A stretch of DNA of 64,000 bases from CAWIJJ01 sp963836405 (GCA_963836405.1 CAWIJL010000007.1:558001-622000), one strand, 5' to 3'; counted from the first letter of the stretch, positions 8,826 through 19,205 are shown. A program made the numbers and translations. Notes: generated by a model not told the origin, from the letters alone.

Positions 8826-8849
8826 AGGGGCAGGCGAAAGCCCGCCCCT
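8826..8849 (-). terminator. Hairpin just after the skp/ompH stop
   Basis: Ten-base arms (AGGGGCAGGC and GCCCGCCCCT, one non-Watson-Crick pair) around a GAAA tetraloop on the plus strand, directly downstream of the minus-strand stop codon. No run of T follows in the direction of transcription, so it may be a weak terminator or an RNA 3'-end stabiliser. Confidence 0.4.
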
Positions 8850-8850
8850 G

Positions 8851-9498
8851 TTACTGTTTCTTGGTCGCTGGCGGCGTAACCGGTTTCGCCCCGGCCGGCG
8901 GTTTCGCAGCGGCGGGCGCCGGGCCTACCTGCGGCGGATGCGCCTGGTCGTAAAGCCGGATGATCTCCTGCGTGATGTCAACGGCGGGATCGGCCCACAA
9001 CACCGGCGTCTGCTGATCGCTCACGTTGATCACCAGGCCAATTCCATTCTGCTGCGAATATTTGGAAATCACGGCCATCAGCTTTTCGCCGACGTCACCC
9101 ATGATCTTGTTCTCTTCCTGCTGCACGTCCGCGTCGAAATCCTCGCTGTCGCGCTGTAAGATCTTCTGCGCCGCCTCGATGTCCCTACCCAGCTTGGCCT
9201 TCGCATCTTCACTCAGCGTGGCGCCGCCTTTGCGAAGCTGGTCCTGCATCGTCTGGATGTCGGCCTGTTTCTTTTCGAGAACCGAGCGCTTCGGCGTGAA
9301 CTTCGCCGTCAGCTCCGCGGAAGCCTTCTTGCCGTCCGCAGTGCTCAGGATTGCGCCTTGCACGTTAATGATCGCCACCTTGTTCGGGATCGCGGCAGGA
9401 GCCGCTGGAGGGGGAGCCGCCGCGGCGGGCGCCTGTGCGTGCGCGAGCGCCGCGAGGCCCATAACGAGGGCGGGAAACACGAGAGAATTCTTCGTCAA
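8851..9498 (-). CDS. skp: Skp/OmpH-family periplasmic chaperone
   Basis: A 215-residue exported protein. A signal peptide ends near HAQA, then an Ala/Pro-rich linker, then KVAIINVQGAILSTADGKKA, which is the first strand of the OmpH/Skp fold. A long coiled coil of charged residues (about residues 75-130) forms the tentacle, and the chain returns with EKLMAVISKYSQQNGIGLVINVS. A Pro/Ala-rich tail follows. Skp holds unfolded outer-membrane proteins in the periplasm. The start is TTG, supported by AGGAG placed 8 bases upstream. It directly follows bamA, the classic arrangement for outer-membrane assembly genes. Confidence 0.87.
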   Translation of the reverse strand: MTKNSLVFPALVMGLAALAHAQAPAAAAPPPAAPAAIPNKVAIINVQGAILSTADGKKASAELTAKFTPKRSVLEKKQADIQTMQDQLRKGGATLSEDAKAKLGRDIEAAQKILQRDSEDFDADVQQEENKIMGDVGEKLMAVISKYSQQNGIGLVINVSDQQTPVLWADPAVDITQEIIRLYDQAHPPQVGPAPAAAKPPAGAKPVTPPATKKQ

Positions 9499-9547
9499 GC
9501 TTAAAACTCCTAAGTGTGAGGATACTACCTTTTGGCTGTCGGAACTG

Positions 9548-12544
9548 CTAAAACGTCCTGCCGATCGTGAACCGGAAAACAGTCCGCTTCTCGAAGAAAG
9601 GCAGAGGCTGCAAACCGGAACTCAGCAGCGCCCCGGCAAACGTAGCGGCATTCGGGAACGACGCCCGGTCCGCCACCACCGGCGGAATCAGGTACTGGCG
9701 CACGATCGATGGGTTATAGGCCCAATACAGCCGGAACGGCGCATTCACCACCGGCAGCATCACTTGCAACTCGATGCCCGTGGACGCACGCATCTTTTGC
9801 GTCCCGGGTGCGATCTTCACCCTGCCGTCGAAACCGGCCTGCGGAAACAGTTGGTTCAAGTCGCCGACTCGCCCGGGCTCCATGGTGAGCTGGTTCGATC
9901 GCAGGATCTTGTTCACGCCCGCATCCACAAACGGCGCCAGAATGACCGGCCCGACGATCGGGATGCGGTATTCGAAATTAACCAGCAACTGCGTGTCGCC
10001 GCCGGGCGTGATGAGCTGATAGCTCGGAATGCTCATGGTCACCGGCGCCAACTGAATCTGTCCGCCGCTCACCACCTTCTGGGTGCGTGGGGTGCCATCC
10101 GCGTTCAGAATGTTCACTCCGGCGGATGACGGAATATAGGAGATAGGCGTGATGCCCCAGATCTCGAACCCTCGGATGTCCTGCTCGCCGCCCATAAAGG
10201 TCCGCGAGTAAGGCGGAACGTACTTGCCGCCGAACCCGGTGATGGTCGTCCCCATTCCATGGAACGCCAGAATGTGACTCCTGTGCCACGGCGCCGCCTT
10301 GAAATACTTGAGGTCCAGCGTGGGTCGCACGGTATTGACGTTGCCGCCCAGAATGCTGCCGGCAAAATCGAGGGAAGCGAAGATGCTGCGGCCTGCCGTC
10401 GGCGTGATCGGATGGTTGACCGTATTGTAGGAATACGACGGCACGATGTGGCTGGTACGAATCCCGTTCAGCGAATTCGGCCCCGCTACGCCGCTGAAAT
10501 TGATGTACTGGAAATAATTCTGCGCAGCCGTGGTTTCGGTCACCACGTTGGAAATATCGTATCCGTACGTCAATCCGAGGCGCGCAAAACTGCGCCGCAG
10601 CGGATAACTGGCCGAAAGCGAAAATCCATGGCTGTTCTGCACGTAATTCAGCAGGTTCTGCGAGCCCAGGTTGTTGTACAGCGGAATCAGGTTCTGCCCC
10701 GCCAGAATCGAAGCCTCGCGGCCCTGGTCGAAGTTGAACCGCCGCAGATACAAAACGAACCCGAGTTGCAGCGGGCGGTCCAGAAAGTACGGCTCCGTGA
10801 ATCCGAAGCTCACATCGCGCATGCGCGTGCCGAGTTGCGTCTCGATGGACAGCGTCTCGCCCAGCCCCAGGAAGTTATTTGTGGAGTAGTTGAACCCCAT
10901 GAAGCTGCCGGCGATTCCGGAGACGCCGCCGTTCAGTCCGATCGAGTTCTTGCCCCGCTCCTTCACTTTCAGTGTGATGTCGACCGTGTCCGAACCCGGG
11001 TTCCGCTTGAGGTCCGCCGCGTCTTCCTTCTTCAGCATCTCGAAATAGCCGAGCTGGTTCAGTCGCAGAATGCTGTAGTCCCACAACTGGCTATTGAACA
11101 GATCGCCCTCATCCAGCAGCAGTTCGCGCCGGATGACCTTGTCGCGCGTGGTGGTGTTGCCGGCGAAATCGATGCGCCGCACGAAGAACTGCTTGCCCTC
11201 ATCCGCGGTGATGGTCAGATCGATTTCGTTCGTCCCCGGAATGGGATCGAAGCTCGGCTCAGGCACGAAATCGATAAACCCGAACTGCCCGTAAACCTTG
11301 CGCAGCTCTTCAATTCCCTTGCGCAGTTTGTCGGTCGAAAAGATGTCGCCCTTCTGCATCCGGAAAACATTCAGCAGCAGGGATGGCTCGCGGAAGAACT
11401 TCACGCCCATGAAATTGGCGTTACGGAGGTGGTATTGCCGCCCTTCCTCGATCGGAATCTTCACGTCCGCGTAGATGCCGGGGTTGTTGGGCTTGATCAG
11501 CGGCAGGCGCCAGCCGCGGCCGCCTTTCGGGATGATGCGGACAGTCTCGTCCAGCACCTTCACCGTAAAGTAGCCCTCGTCCTGGTAAGCCTGCGCGATC
11601 CGCTGTTTGTCTTCGTCCAGCTTGGCCTGGTCGTAGGTCTTCGCGAACAGATCCTCAAAAATGATGGAGTGCGGAATCCCGATCGGGTGCAACTGCTTCA
11701 TCGCCCGCTCCACCCACCGGTCGTTGTACGCCTGGTTGCCCTCGACGTCGATGTTCCCCACCTTCACCTTGGGACCTTCGTTCACCGCGAACGTCACCTT
11801 CAACGACGATGGCGGGATCTGTTCCACCTGGGGCTCCACGGTGGCGTACTGCCGCCCGCGCTCCGCCAGAAAATCCTTAAGCGCCACCGCGGCGCGCTGT
11901 ACCTTGTCCGGGTCGTACTGCGACTCGACCGACAGACCCACCTTTCGCTCTTTGAAGCGGTCCAGAATCTCCGAGACGGTTACCGATTTGATCCCTTCGT
12001 AGTTGATGGACCGGATGACGCGGCGCTCGGTCAGTTCGAACCGCACGATTACGCCCGTCCGCCCCGGTTCGGTTTCCAGCCGGATGTCGTCGAACCGCCC
12101 GGAGTTCCACAGCAACATGTAGTCGCGGCGCAAGGCGTCCTCGTTGAGGACGTCGCCCGCCTTGGTAAAGATCATGGCGCGCAGCGTATCCTGCGGCACC
12201 CGGCGCGCCCCGCGGAATTCGATCGCCTCGATCACCTCTGCGCCTGCCGGCTTGGGTGCTTCGGCCGGACGCGGAGGAGTCTGCAACTGGGGCTTGGCCT
12301 CCGCCGGGGGCGGCGGCGTTTGCAGGGGCGTTTGCGGCCGCTGCGTCTGGGGTACGGTCTCGAACGGATTGGCGGGGCGTTGCGGCGGCGGCTGCGTCTG
12401 CGGAGCAGTCTGCCGCGCCGGAGGCTGCTGGGGCGGCTGCGCGGGCGGAGTCTGCGGCGGAGTCTGCGCCCCCATCGGCGCAAGGCATCCCGCGCAGAGA
12501 CCTGCCAAAACCATCATCAGGCGGACACGCCTGCGGAGCTTCAT
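9548..12544 (-). CDS. bamA: Outer-membrane protein assembly factor BamA
   Basis: A 998-residue protein. A signal peptide (LMMVLAGLCAGCLAPMGAQ) is followed by about 85 residues of Pro/Gln-rich low complexity. POTRA domains come next: IEAIEFRGARRVPQDTLRAM opens the first, and KVKVGNIDVEGNQAYNDR and FVRRIDFAGNTTTRDKVI open later ones. A 16-strand barrel fills the C-terminal 400 or so residues, with the GEQDIRGFE motif of the family in its second half. The last residue is phenylalanine (FTIGRTF), as expected for a BAM substrate. BamA inserts beta-barrels into the outer membrane. I chose the ATG before KLRRRVRLMM, with AAAGGT upstream. The Pro/Gln-rich leader between signal and POTRA1 is unusual compared with proteobacterial BamA. 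Confidence 0.92.
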   Translation of the reverse strand: MKLRRRVRLMMVLAGLCAGCLAPMGAQTPPQTPPAQPPQQPPARQTAPQTQPPPQRPANPFETVPQTQRPQTPLQTPPPPAEAKPQLQTPPRPAEAPKPAGAEVIEAIEFRGARRVPQDTLRAMIFTKAGDVLNEDALRRDYMLLWNSGRFDDIRLETEPGRTGVIVRFELTERRVIRSINYEGIKSVTVSEILDRFKERKVGLSVESQYDPDKVQRAAVALKDFLAERGRQYATVEPQVEQIPPSSLKVTFAVNEGPKVKVGNIDVEGNQAYNDRWVERAMKQLHPIGIPHSIIFEDLFAKTYDQAKLDEDKQRIAQAYQDEGYFTVKVLDETVRIIPKGGRGWRLPLIKPNNPGIYADVKIPIEEGRQYHLRNANFMGVKFFREPSLLLNVFRMQKGDIFSTDKLRKGIEELRKVYGQFGFIDFVPEPSFDPIPGTNEIDLTITADEGKQFFVRRIDFAGNTTTRDKVIRRELLLDEGDLFNSQLWDYSILRLNQLGYFEMLKKEDAADLKRNPGSDTVDITLKVKERGKNSIGLNGGVSGIAGSFMGFNYSTNNFLGLGETLSIETQLGTRMRDVSFGFTEPYFLDRPLQLGFVLYLRRFNFDQGREASILAGQNLIPLYNNLGSQNLLNYVQNSHGFSLSASYPLRRSFARLGLTYGYDISNVVTETTAAQNYFQYINFSGVAGPNSLNGIRTSHIVPSYSYNTVNHPITPTAGRSIFASLDFAGSILGGNVNTVRPTLDLKYFKAAPWHRSHILAFHGMGTTITGFGGKYVPPYSRTFMGGEQDIRGFEIWGITPISYIPSSAGVNILNADGTPRTQKVVSGGQIQLAPVTMSIPSYQLITPGGDTQLLVNFEYRIPIVGPVILAPFVDAGVNKILRSNQLTMEPGRVGDLNQLFPQAGFDGRVKIAPGTQKMRASTGIELQVMLPVVNAPFRLYWAYNPSIVRQYLIPPVVADRASFPNAATFAGALLSSGLQPLPFFEKRTVFRFTIGRTF

Positions 12545-12637
12545 GCAAACATACCTTTCCACGCTGCGCAAATCTGGAGACATCGAGTCAAGACGGCAAT
12601 TCCAGTAGCAAGTTGATCGCAATGCCGGTAAGCCATT

Positions 12638-12667
12638 ATTTTAGCGGATCTTGGGAACGCCCGCCAA
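12638..12667 (-). promoter_or_regulatory. Candidate sigma-70 promoter of bamA-skp
   Basis: On the minus strand TTGGCG is followed by an 18-base spacer and TAAAAT, about 90 bases before the bamA ATG. The match to consensus is moderate and the position is sensible. No experimental support. Confidence 0.35.
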
Positions 12668-12717
12668 CGAGTGCCCGGTGCACAGGTGTGAACCTGCGGC
12701 ACGCGATTTTCGCCACC

Positions 12718-13119
12718 CTAGGCCGCCACCGACGAACGGATGAAGCTCACGATCGAATCGAGCGACGCCCCGGGCTGGAAGACCGCGGCGACGCCTTTGC
12801 TCTTCAAGGCTTCGGCGTCCTCGTCCGGGATAATGCCGCCCACCACCACCTTTACGTCCCCCATCTCCTTTTCGTGAAGCAGTTCCATCACCCGCGGCAC
12901 GATCGCGTTATGCGCGCCGGAGAGGATGGAAAGTCCGATCACCTGCACGTCCTCTTGCAGCGCCGCATTCACGATCATTTCCGGTGTCTGGCGCAACCCG
13001 GTGTAAATCACTTCCATTCCGGCATCCCGCAAAGCCCGTGCGATCACCTTGGCGCCGCGGTCGTGCCCGTCCAGGCCCGGCTTGGCCACCAGAACTCGAA
13101 TCGGCCGAGACATGTTCAT
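12718..13119 (-). CDS. B12-binding small subunit of a methylmalonyl-CoA mutase-type enzyme
   Basis: A 133-residue protein consisting of one cobalamin-binding Rossmann domain. The base-off/His-on motif is complete: D17-G-H19-D-R-G22 in the KPGLDGHDRG stretch, then IIGLSILSG-type strand residues (VIGLSILSGAHN) and VVVGGIIPDED. This matches the separate B12 subunit of two-subunit mutases (archaeal-type methylmalonyl-CoA mutase or isobutyryl-CoA mutase). It binds adenosylcobalamin together with the large subunit encoded directly upstream in the same operon, 3 bases away. A second possible ATG lies two codons in. Confidence 0.9.
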   Translation of the reverse strand: MNMSRPIRVLVAKPGLDGHDRGAKVIARALRDAGMEVIYTGLRQTPEMIVNAALQEDVQVIGLSILSGAHNAIVPRVMELLHEKEMGDVKVVVGGIIPDEDAEALKSKGVAAVFQPGASLDSIVSFIRSSVAA

Positions 13120-13122
13120 TTT

Positions 13123-14716
<1,594 letters not shown>

Positions 14717-14772
14717 GAACAGGAAACCGCTAAAGCTATCTTACCCCGGCCGGGTGGTGCTTTCCGCGGCAC

Positions 14773-14798
14773 AAAAAAGCCGGCCCCGAAGAGCCGGC
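14773..14798 (-). terminator. Rho-independent terminator closing the adaptor-ABC operon
   Basis: On the minus strand a GCCGGC stem, an 8-base loop and the matching GCCGGC are followed at once by TTTTTT. It sits about 130 bases after the stop of the unknown 167-residue gene, the last gene of the minus-strand run. This is a textbook intrinsic terminator. Confidence 0.85.
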
Positions 14799-14928
14799 CG
14801 AATACGAGGCGCCGGAAAAGGCCGTTCCCCCCGAAATCGGTCTTCCCGTGGAGCCTCAGACCTATCGATTCACTGTGAATTGGGTTCGTTTCGCAAAACG
14901 GTACCGGGGCGGGTGCCGCCGCTCACAA

Positions 14929-15432
14929 CTAATTGCGGGAACCCACGCTTTCCGTACGTCCGGCCAGAGGCTGGACGACACCATTGCCGCAAACTGCCAC
15001 ACCGGTCTTCATCAGGGCGTTCAGAAACGTGAAGAGCAGTGCGTAGAACGTCTGTTCGTTCAACGGCTGGCGTCCGGGCAGGCGGAAGTTGGCGGGAAGT
15101 TCCTTGGAAATGCCCAGGCGGACGGAATTGCGATGCGCCTTGCCGCCGCGGTCGCGCTTGTTCGCCAGCGTCATCGGCGTCTGCATCACGGCTCCCGAGC
15201 GGCCATCCACGTAAAACTGGCAGCGCGAGAACCACCCCAGGTTGGCCGGATCGGCGGCATCGAAAAGCAGCAGCGGCGCCTCGGTGCCGGGCGTGCTCAA
15301 GTCCAGTTGGATGATGCGCGACCCGTCCTTCGCCCGGGTTTCGAAGCCCGCGTCGCGCGCGATCTTCGTAACCATTTCGGGTTGAAGCTCGAGGTAAATG
15401 AACTTATGCTGCCCCGCCTGGAGTACTTGCAT
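14929..15432 (-). CDS. Unknown 167-residue protein at the end of the ABC operon
   Basis: I do not recognise this protein. It has no signal peptide or membrane segment and looks like a soluble mixed alpha/beta domain. Visible features are a start MQVLQAGQHKFIYLELQPEM, a strand-rich middle (RIIQLDLSTPGTEAPLLLFD, then WFSRCQFYVDGRSGAVMQTP), and a C-terminal helix (TFYALLFTFLNALMKTGVAVC). The two cysteines are not arranged as a metal site. It follows the ABC ATPase gene by 37 bases and precedes a strong terminator, so it is probably co-transcribed. Because the coding signal is clean and the position conserved-looking, it is likely a real gene whose link to the transporter is unproven. Confidence 0.7.
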   Translation of the reverse strand: MQVLQAGQHKFIYLELQPEMVTKIARDAGFETRAKDGSRIIQLDLSTPGTEAPLLLFDAADPANLGWFSRCQFYVDGRSGAVMQTPMTLANKRDRGGKAHRNSVRLGISKELPANFRLPGRQPLNEQTFYALLFTFLNALMKTGVAVCGNGVVQPLAGRTESVGSRN

Positions 15433-15469
15433 GGCGAAGGCTTATTGTAGCATCGGCGGTCCTGCGCCC

Positions 15470-16159
15470 TTAGCCGACCTTGGCTTCCTCGGCGCCCCCG
15501 CTCACGACCCAGCCGTCCGCCAGTTGGACCACGCGGTGGCTGTAGGCGGCGTTGGCTTCGGAATGCGTCACCTGCACGATGGTGGCGCCCTCGTCGTTCA
15601 AGCGCTTGAAGAGTTCCATGATCTCTTTGCCCTGGCTCGAGTGCAGGTTGCCGGTGGGTTCGTCGGCCAGAATCAGCTTGGGATTCGCGATCACGGCGCG
15701 CGCCACGGCCACCAGTTGCTGCTGTCCGCCGGAGAGCTGGCTCGGGTACAAGTCGCGTTTTCCTACAATGTGAAACCGGTCCAGGGCGTCGCACACCATG
15801 GCCGCGCGCTCGGATCCTTTGATATTCCGGTACGACAAGGGGATATCCAGGTTCTCGTATACGGTCAGGTTGTCGATCAGGTGATAGCTCTGAAAAACGA
15901 ACCCGATGTATTTCTTGTTCAACTCCACCCGGTCCTTGGGCTTCATGCGCTGGACCTGGTGGCCGAAGAACTCGAATTCGCCCGTCCAGGCGCCGTCCAG
16001 CATCCCCAGGATGCTCAGCAGCGTGGACTTCCCGGCCCCGGACGGCCCCATGATCGTAACAAACTCACCTTCCCGGATATCGACGTTGATGCGGCGCAGG
16101 ACATAACTCCGTCCATAGCCGCCTTCGTAGAACTTCTCTACGTTGCGAAGTGTGATCAT
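15470..16159 (-). CDS. ABC transporter ATP-binding protein (MacB/LolD type)
   Basis: A 229-residue cytoplasmic ATPase with all motifs intact: Walker A G38-PSGAGKS-T46, the Q-loop at FVFQSYHLID, signature LSGGQQQ at 142-148, Walker B LILADEPTG with the catalytic E167, and the switch histidine in VTHSEANAAYS. The short N-terminus with DIREGEFVTIMGPSG and the LIDNLTVYENLDIPLSYR stretch place it with MacB/LolD ATPases that drive FtsX-type permeases. No permease is directly attached. The nearest candidate is the MacB-like permease of the neighbouring efflux genes. It lies between the DUF4097 gene and the unknown 167-residue gene. Confidence 0.9.
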   Translation of the reverse strand: MITLRNVEKFYEGGYGRSYVLRRINVDIREGEFVTIMGPSGAGKSTLLSILGMLDGAWTGEFEFFGHQVQRMKPKDRVELNKKYIGFVFQSYHLIDNLTVYENLDIPLSYRNIKGSERAAMVCDALDRFHIVGKRDLYPSQLSGGQQQLVAVARAVIANPKLILADEPTGNLHSSQGKEIMELFKRLNDEGATIVQVTHSEANAAYSHRVVQLADGWVVSGGAEEAKVG

Positions 16160-16204
16160 GATTTGTCCTGGCGTCCCCGCCCGGAGACGCCGGGCCTGCC
16201 GGCC

Positions 16205-16990
16205 CTACGACCAGGGACGCTCGCCCTTGTTCATCGCGGCCCGTATGGAAATGCCGCCATTCACATTATGTAACTGAATTCGGGGGCCGCCGCTGCGCAC
16301 CACCGTCCGCAGCCGGTTTCCGTTGGCCTCGCGGACAGTGCGCCCGAATTCCGAATCGATCCCGCCGCTGCGATTGCGCGCGTCTACGCAGGCGCCCGAC
16401 CCGCTTGGGATGGAGAGCCGGATGGGCCCGTTCACCGATTTCAGCAGAATCGGATTATCGGCGCTGATCTGTTCGAAATCGGCGTCCACCTGCCCGTTGA
16501 CCGTGGACAGGTCAGCCTGCCCCGCGAGTTTCTCCGCCTTGATGCTGCCATTGACCGAGAAGGCTTTCACCGGCCCGGCCACGCCGGTAATCCACAGAAC
16601 CCCGTTCATCAGCCGGACGTTCTCGAGGTTCACGGCGCGCGGGACCATGATGCGGTAGTCCACCGAAGCCGGATGTTCGGCGTCCGCCCCTGCGTATTGC
16701 GTGGAAATGGTGAGCGAATCCTCGGCGGAGGCCACAACGATCCGGGCGTCGTTCAGTCGTCGTGCGTCGCGCGACTTCTTCACCGCCAGAACCTGCACCT
16801 CGTCCCGGTCCCATGCAATGATCCGCACGTCGCCGTAGAGGTTGTGGACCACCACCCGCCCGTTCGGGTTCAATGCGTAGGTCTGACGGAATTCCGCCTG
16901 GGGAACTCCGACCACATACGCGGACAAACTGGCTCCGGCACATACCGCCAGCACGGCAACCCGGCTGATTCCTGCCACCATTCCCGACAT
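16205..16990 (-). CDS. Exported DUF4097-like beta-repeat protein
   Basis: A 261-residue protein with a signal peptide (VAVLAVCAGASLSAYVVG). A right-handed beta-repeat pattern of short strands follows (GRVVVHNLYGDVRIIAWD, then ENVRLMNGVLWITGVAGPV, KAFSVNGSIKAEKLAG, DLSTVNGQVDADFEQI, ILLKSVNGPIRLSIPSG, QLHNVNGGISIRAA). The recurring xVNGxI motif is typical of DUF4097/DUF4098-type adhesin-like proteins. These are often encoded beside regulators or ABC systems, and their function is poorly known. Here it is flanked on both sides by MacB/LolD-type ATPase genes, which is an odd placement. The location is probably periplasmic or outer surface. Confidence 0.75.
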   Translation of the reverse strand: MSGMVAGISRVAVLAVCAGASLSAYVVGVPQAEFRQTYALNPNGRVVVHNLYGDVRIIAWDRDEVQVLAVKKSRDARRLNDARIVVASAEDSLTISTQYAGADAEHPASVDYRIMVPRAVNLENVRLMNGVLWITGVAGPVKAFSVNGSIKAEKLAGQADLSTVNGQVDADFEQISADNPILLKSVNGPIRLSIPSGSGACVDARNRSGGIDSEFGRTVREANGNRLRTVVRSGGPRIQLHNVNGGISIRAAMNKGERPWS

Positions 16991-17057
16991 CGCGTTTCCC
17001 CCCTCCTACCGCAACCCGTTGGCCGCCGGCCGCCCCACGGCCGGATTCCCCCTTCGA

Positions 17058-17771
17058 CTATTGCTTCATGGCTTCCGTGCTCTCTTCGACGATGCGGCCG
17101 TCGAACAGGCGGATGGTCCGGTCGGCAAACTCCGCGTACCGCGGGTCGTGCGTCACCATGCAAACGGTCGACCCCTGCGAGTGCAGTTCCCGCAGCAGGT
17201 TCATCACTGCCTCGCCGTTGGCCGAATCCAGGTTGCCGGTAGGCTCATCGGCGAGCAGGATCAGCGGATCCCCGCTCAAGGCGCGCGCCACTGCCACACG
17301 CTGCTGTTGGCCGCCCGAAAGCTGCGAGGGGTAGTGCTTCATGCGGTGCGACATCCCCACCCGCTCCAGAGCTTCCTGCACACGGCGCTTCCGTTCCGAA
17401 GACGGCATGCCGCGATAAGTCAACGGCAATTCCACGTTCTCGTAGACGGTGAGGTCGCCGATTAAGTTGAACGCCTGAAAAATGAACCCGATCTCGCGGT
17501 TCCGAATGCGGGCGCGCTCGGAGAGCTTGAGCCCCGTCACGGGCTTGCCGTTCAGGTAATACGTGCCGTCGCTGGGCGTGTCCAGAAGTCCCAGGATCGC
17601 CAGGAGGGTCGACTTGCCGCAGCCGGACGGCCCCGCAATCGACAGGTATTCTCCTTTCTTGACATCGAAGTGGATGCCCGAGAGCGCGTGCGTTTCCACT
17701 TCGTCCGTCACGAACACTTTGCTGACGTTATCCAGTCGGATCAGGGATTGAGAGCCGTTTTCCATGGTCAT
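17058..17771 (-). CDS. ABC transporter ATP-binding protein (MacB/LolD type)
   Basis: A 237-residue ATPase. Walker A is at 47-55 (GPSGCGKST), followed by IFQAFNLIGDLTVYENVELPLTYR, signature LSGGQQQRVAVARAL, Walker B LILLADEPTGNLDS and the switch histidine in MVTHDPRYAEF. The GNLDS D-loop and the LTVYENVELPL stretch mark it as the MacB/LolD subgroup. The gene starts 28 bases after the adaptor gene upstream, so adaptor and ATPase form an operon, but the usual FtsX-type permease is missing between them. It may power the MacB-like permease about 4.5 kb upstream. Confidence 0.92.
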   Translation of the reverse strand: MTMENGSQSLIRLDNVSKVFVTDEVETHALSGIHFDVKKGEYLSIAGPSGCGKSTLLAILGLLDTPSDGTYYLNGKPVTGLKLSERARIRNREIGFIFQAFNLIGDLTVYENVELPLTYRGMPSSERKRRVQEALERVGMSHRMKHYPSQLSGGQQQRVAVARALSGDPLILLADEPTGNLDSANGEAVMNLLRELHSQGSTVCMVTHDPRYAEFADRTIRLFDGRIVEESTEAMKQ

Positions 17772-17799
17772 TGCTCCTGTGTACGAAGATCGCGAAACG

Positions 17800-19086
17800 T
17801 TAGTTCAACTTAATCCGGTCGTAGCTGTCGTAGGCGGACATGTCGGAAAGGATCACCTTGTCTCCTACCTGAAGACCGTCCTTCACCTCGATAGTGCTCA
17901 CCGAACTTCGTCCGAAAGTCACTTTTGTTTTGTTGGCGTACTTGCCGTCCGGCTCCACCTTGAAGAGCTGCACGGTGCCGTCCTGCTGGCCGAAGACCGG
18001 GCGGCCGACGAAGACCACGTCGTCCAGTTTTTCGAGCTGGATGTTGCCGTCCACGCTCAGGTCCGGCCGGGCGCCGGGCGGCAGTTGACCCTTGAGCGCC
18101 ACATCCACCGTGACCGTGCCGTTCAAAATGCTGGGGTCGATTCGCGCAACGCGCCCTTCGATGATGCCGCTCGACCCGCCGCCGGCCAGGCGCGTATCGA
18201 TGGTGGCGTACTGCCCGATCGCGATGTCCTTCACCTGCGTTTCGGCGATCTTCAGCTCGGCCTTGAGCTTGGAGGGCTGCGCGACCTTGCCGAGCGGGGT
18301 GCCCGCGGCCACGCGCTGGCCCTCTTCCACCGGGGTCAGGGGTGGGGGCAGCGCCTGCAACATGCCGTCAAAGCCGGCCCGAATCTTGAGTTGATCCACC
18401 TGCGCCTTCTTCAGGTTCAGTTCGGCGCGCAACTGTTCCACCTTCACCTGCTGCGCGTCCAACTGGGCCTTTTCTGCCGCCGAGTGCATGGCCAGGCGCC
18501 GCTTCTCGAGCTCGAAGCGCTCGTTCAACTGGGCGGCCTTGGTCTCCGAAATCTTGGCGTCCACGTTCGGCAGCAGGCTTTCCTTCGCCAGGGCCGCGTC
18601 GCGGTCGGCTTCCAGCCGCGAGGTAGTGGCATCCGCGCCGACCTGTGCCGCCTGAGCCTGCATGTCGAGGTACGCCTTCTCGAGCGTGACCTTCAGGTTG
18701 GCGTAGTCCGCTTCCGCCGCCTTGAGATTGAACTCTGCAGTCAACAACTGGGTTTCGAGCTCCGGGCTGGTCAGGATCATGACCACCGATTCCGCCCTGA
18801 CAGGGGTACCCGGCCGGATCAGGATGCGTTCCACGCGGCCGTCGGTGCGCGCCGTGATCAACATGGTATCTTCGGGAACCAACGTCCCGAGCCCGTGAAC
18901 CTCGCGCAGCATAGGCCCGCGCCGGACCGTATCCGGCCACAGCGTGGACATATCGACTCCGGGCGCCGCAGGCTTCAGCCTCGCGAGCCCCATGGTCACT
19001 CCGACCCCGGCCGCCACCACTACAACGATGGTGACGATCAACCGGATCATCTTCTTTTTGCTCGCGTCCTTGCGTGGTATATCCAT
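17800..19086 (-). CDS. HlyD/RND-type efflux adaptor (membrane fusion protein)
   Basis: A 428-residue periplasmic adaptor anchored by one N-terminal helix (IRLIVTIVVVVAAGVGVTMG). The lipoyl half-motif GRVERILIRPGTPVRAESVV is near residue 84. A long alpha-hairpin coiled coil (about 115-215) has heptad-like Leu/Ala spacing (LLTAEFNLKAAEADYANLK). The second lipoyl half follows (FDGMLQALPP...VEEGQRVAAGTPLG), then the beta-barrel (IDTRLAGG, EGRVARIDP) and a membrane-proximal domain. I chose the ATG of DIPRKDASKKKM; the 182 codons of open frame upstream overlap other genes and are not adaptor-like. It probably links an ABC permease to TolC. Confidence 0.88.
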   Translation of the reverse strand: MDIPRKDASKKKMIRLIVTIVVVVAAGVGVTMGLARLKPAAPGVDMSTLWPDTVRRGPMLREVHGLGTLVPEDTMLITARTDGRVERILIRPGTPVRAESVVMILTSPELETQLLTAEFNLKAAEADYANLKVTLEKAYLDMQAQAAQVGADATTSRLEADRDAALAKESLLPNVDAKISETKAAQLNERFELEKRRLAMHSAAEKAQLDAQQVKVEQLRAELNLKKAQVDQLKIRAGFDGMLQALPPPLTPVEEGQRVAAGTPLGKVAQPSKLKAELKIAETQVKDIAIGQYATIDTRLAGGGSSGIIEGRVARIDPSILNGTVTVDVALKGQLPPGARPDLSVDGNIQLEKLDDVVFVGRPVFGQQDGTVQLFKVEPDGKYANKTKVTFGRSSVSTIEVKDGLQVGDKVILSDMSAYDSYDRIKLN

Positions 19087-19175
19087 TTTGCTACCCGCAT
19101 GGGAATCGCACGGCGCCTGCCACTTGCATTTTTCGCGTAACACTATGACGTTCAAAGAGAAAGATTGGATAGGAC

Positions 19176-19205
19176 AAAAACTCCGGTGTCCGCTTCTGGG
19201 ACACC
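19176..19205 (-). terminator. Intrinsic terminator after the CPBP genes
   Basis: On the minus strand GGTGTCC, a 7-base loop and GGACACC are followed by GGAG and TTTTTG. It lies 25 bases after the stop of the short CPBP frame and separates the CPBP genes from the fourth adaptor operon, which therefore probably has its own promoter in the 90 bases before its ATG. Confidence 0.6.

Noticed and set aside
10259..12616. 785-codon plus-strand open frame opposite bamA
   Set aside because: It mirrors the bamA reading frame and its translation has no recognisable domain; long antisense frames are expected in GC-rich genes.
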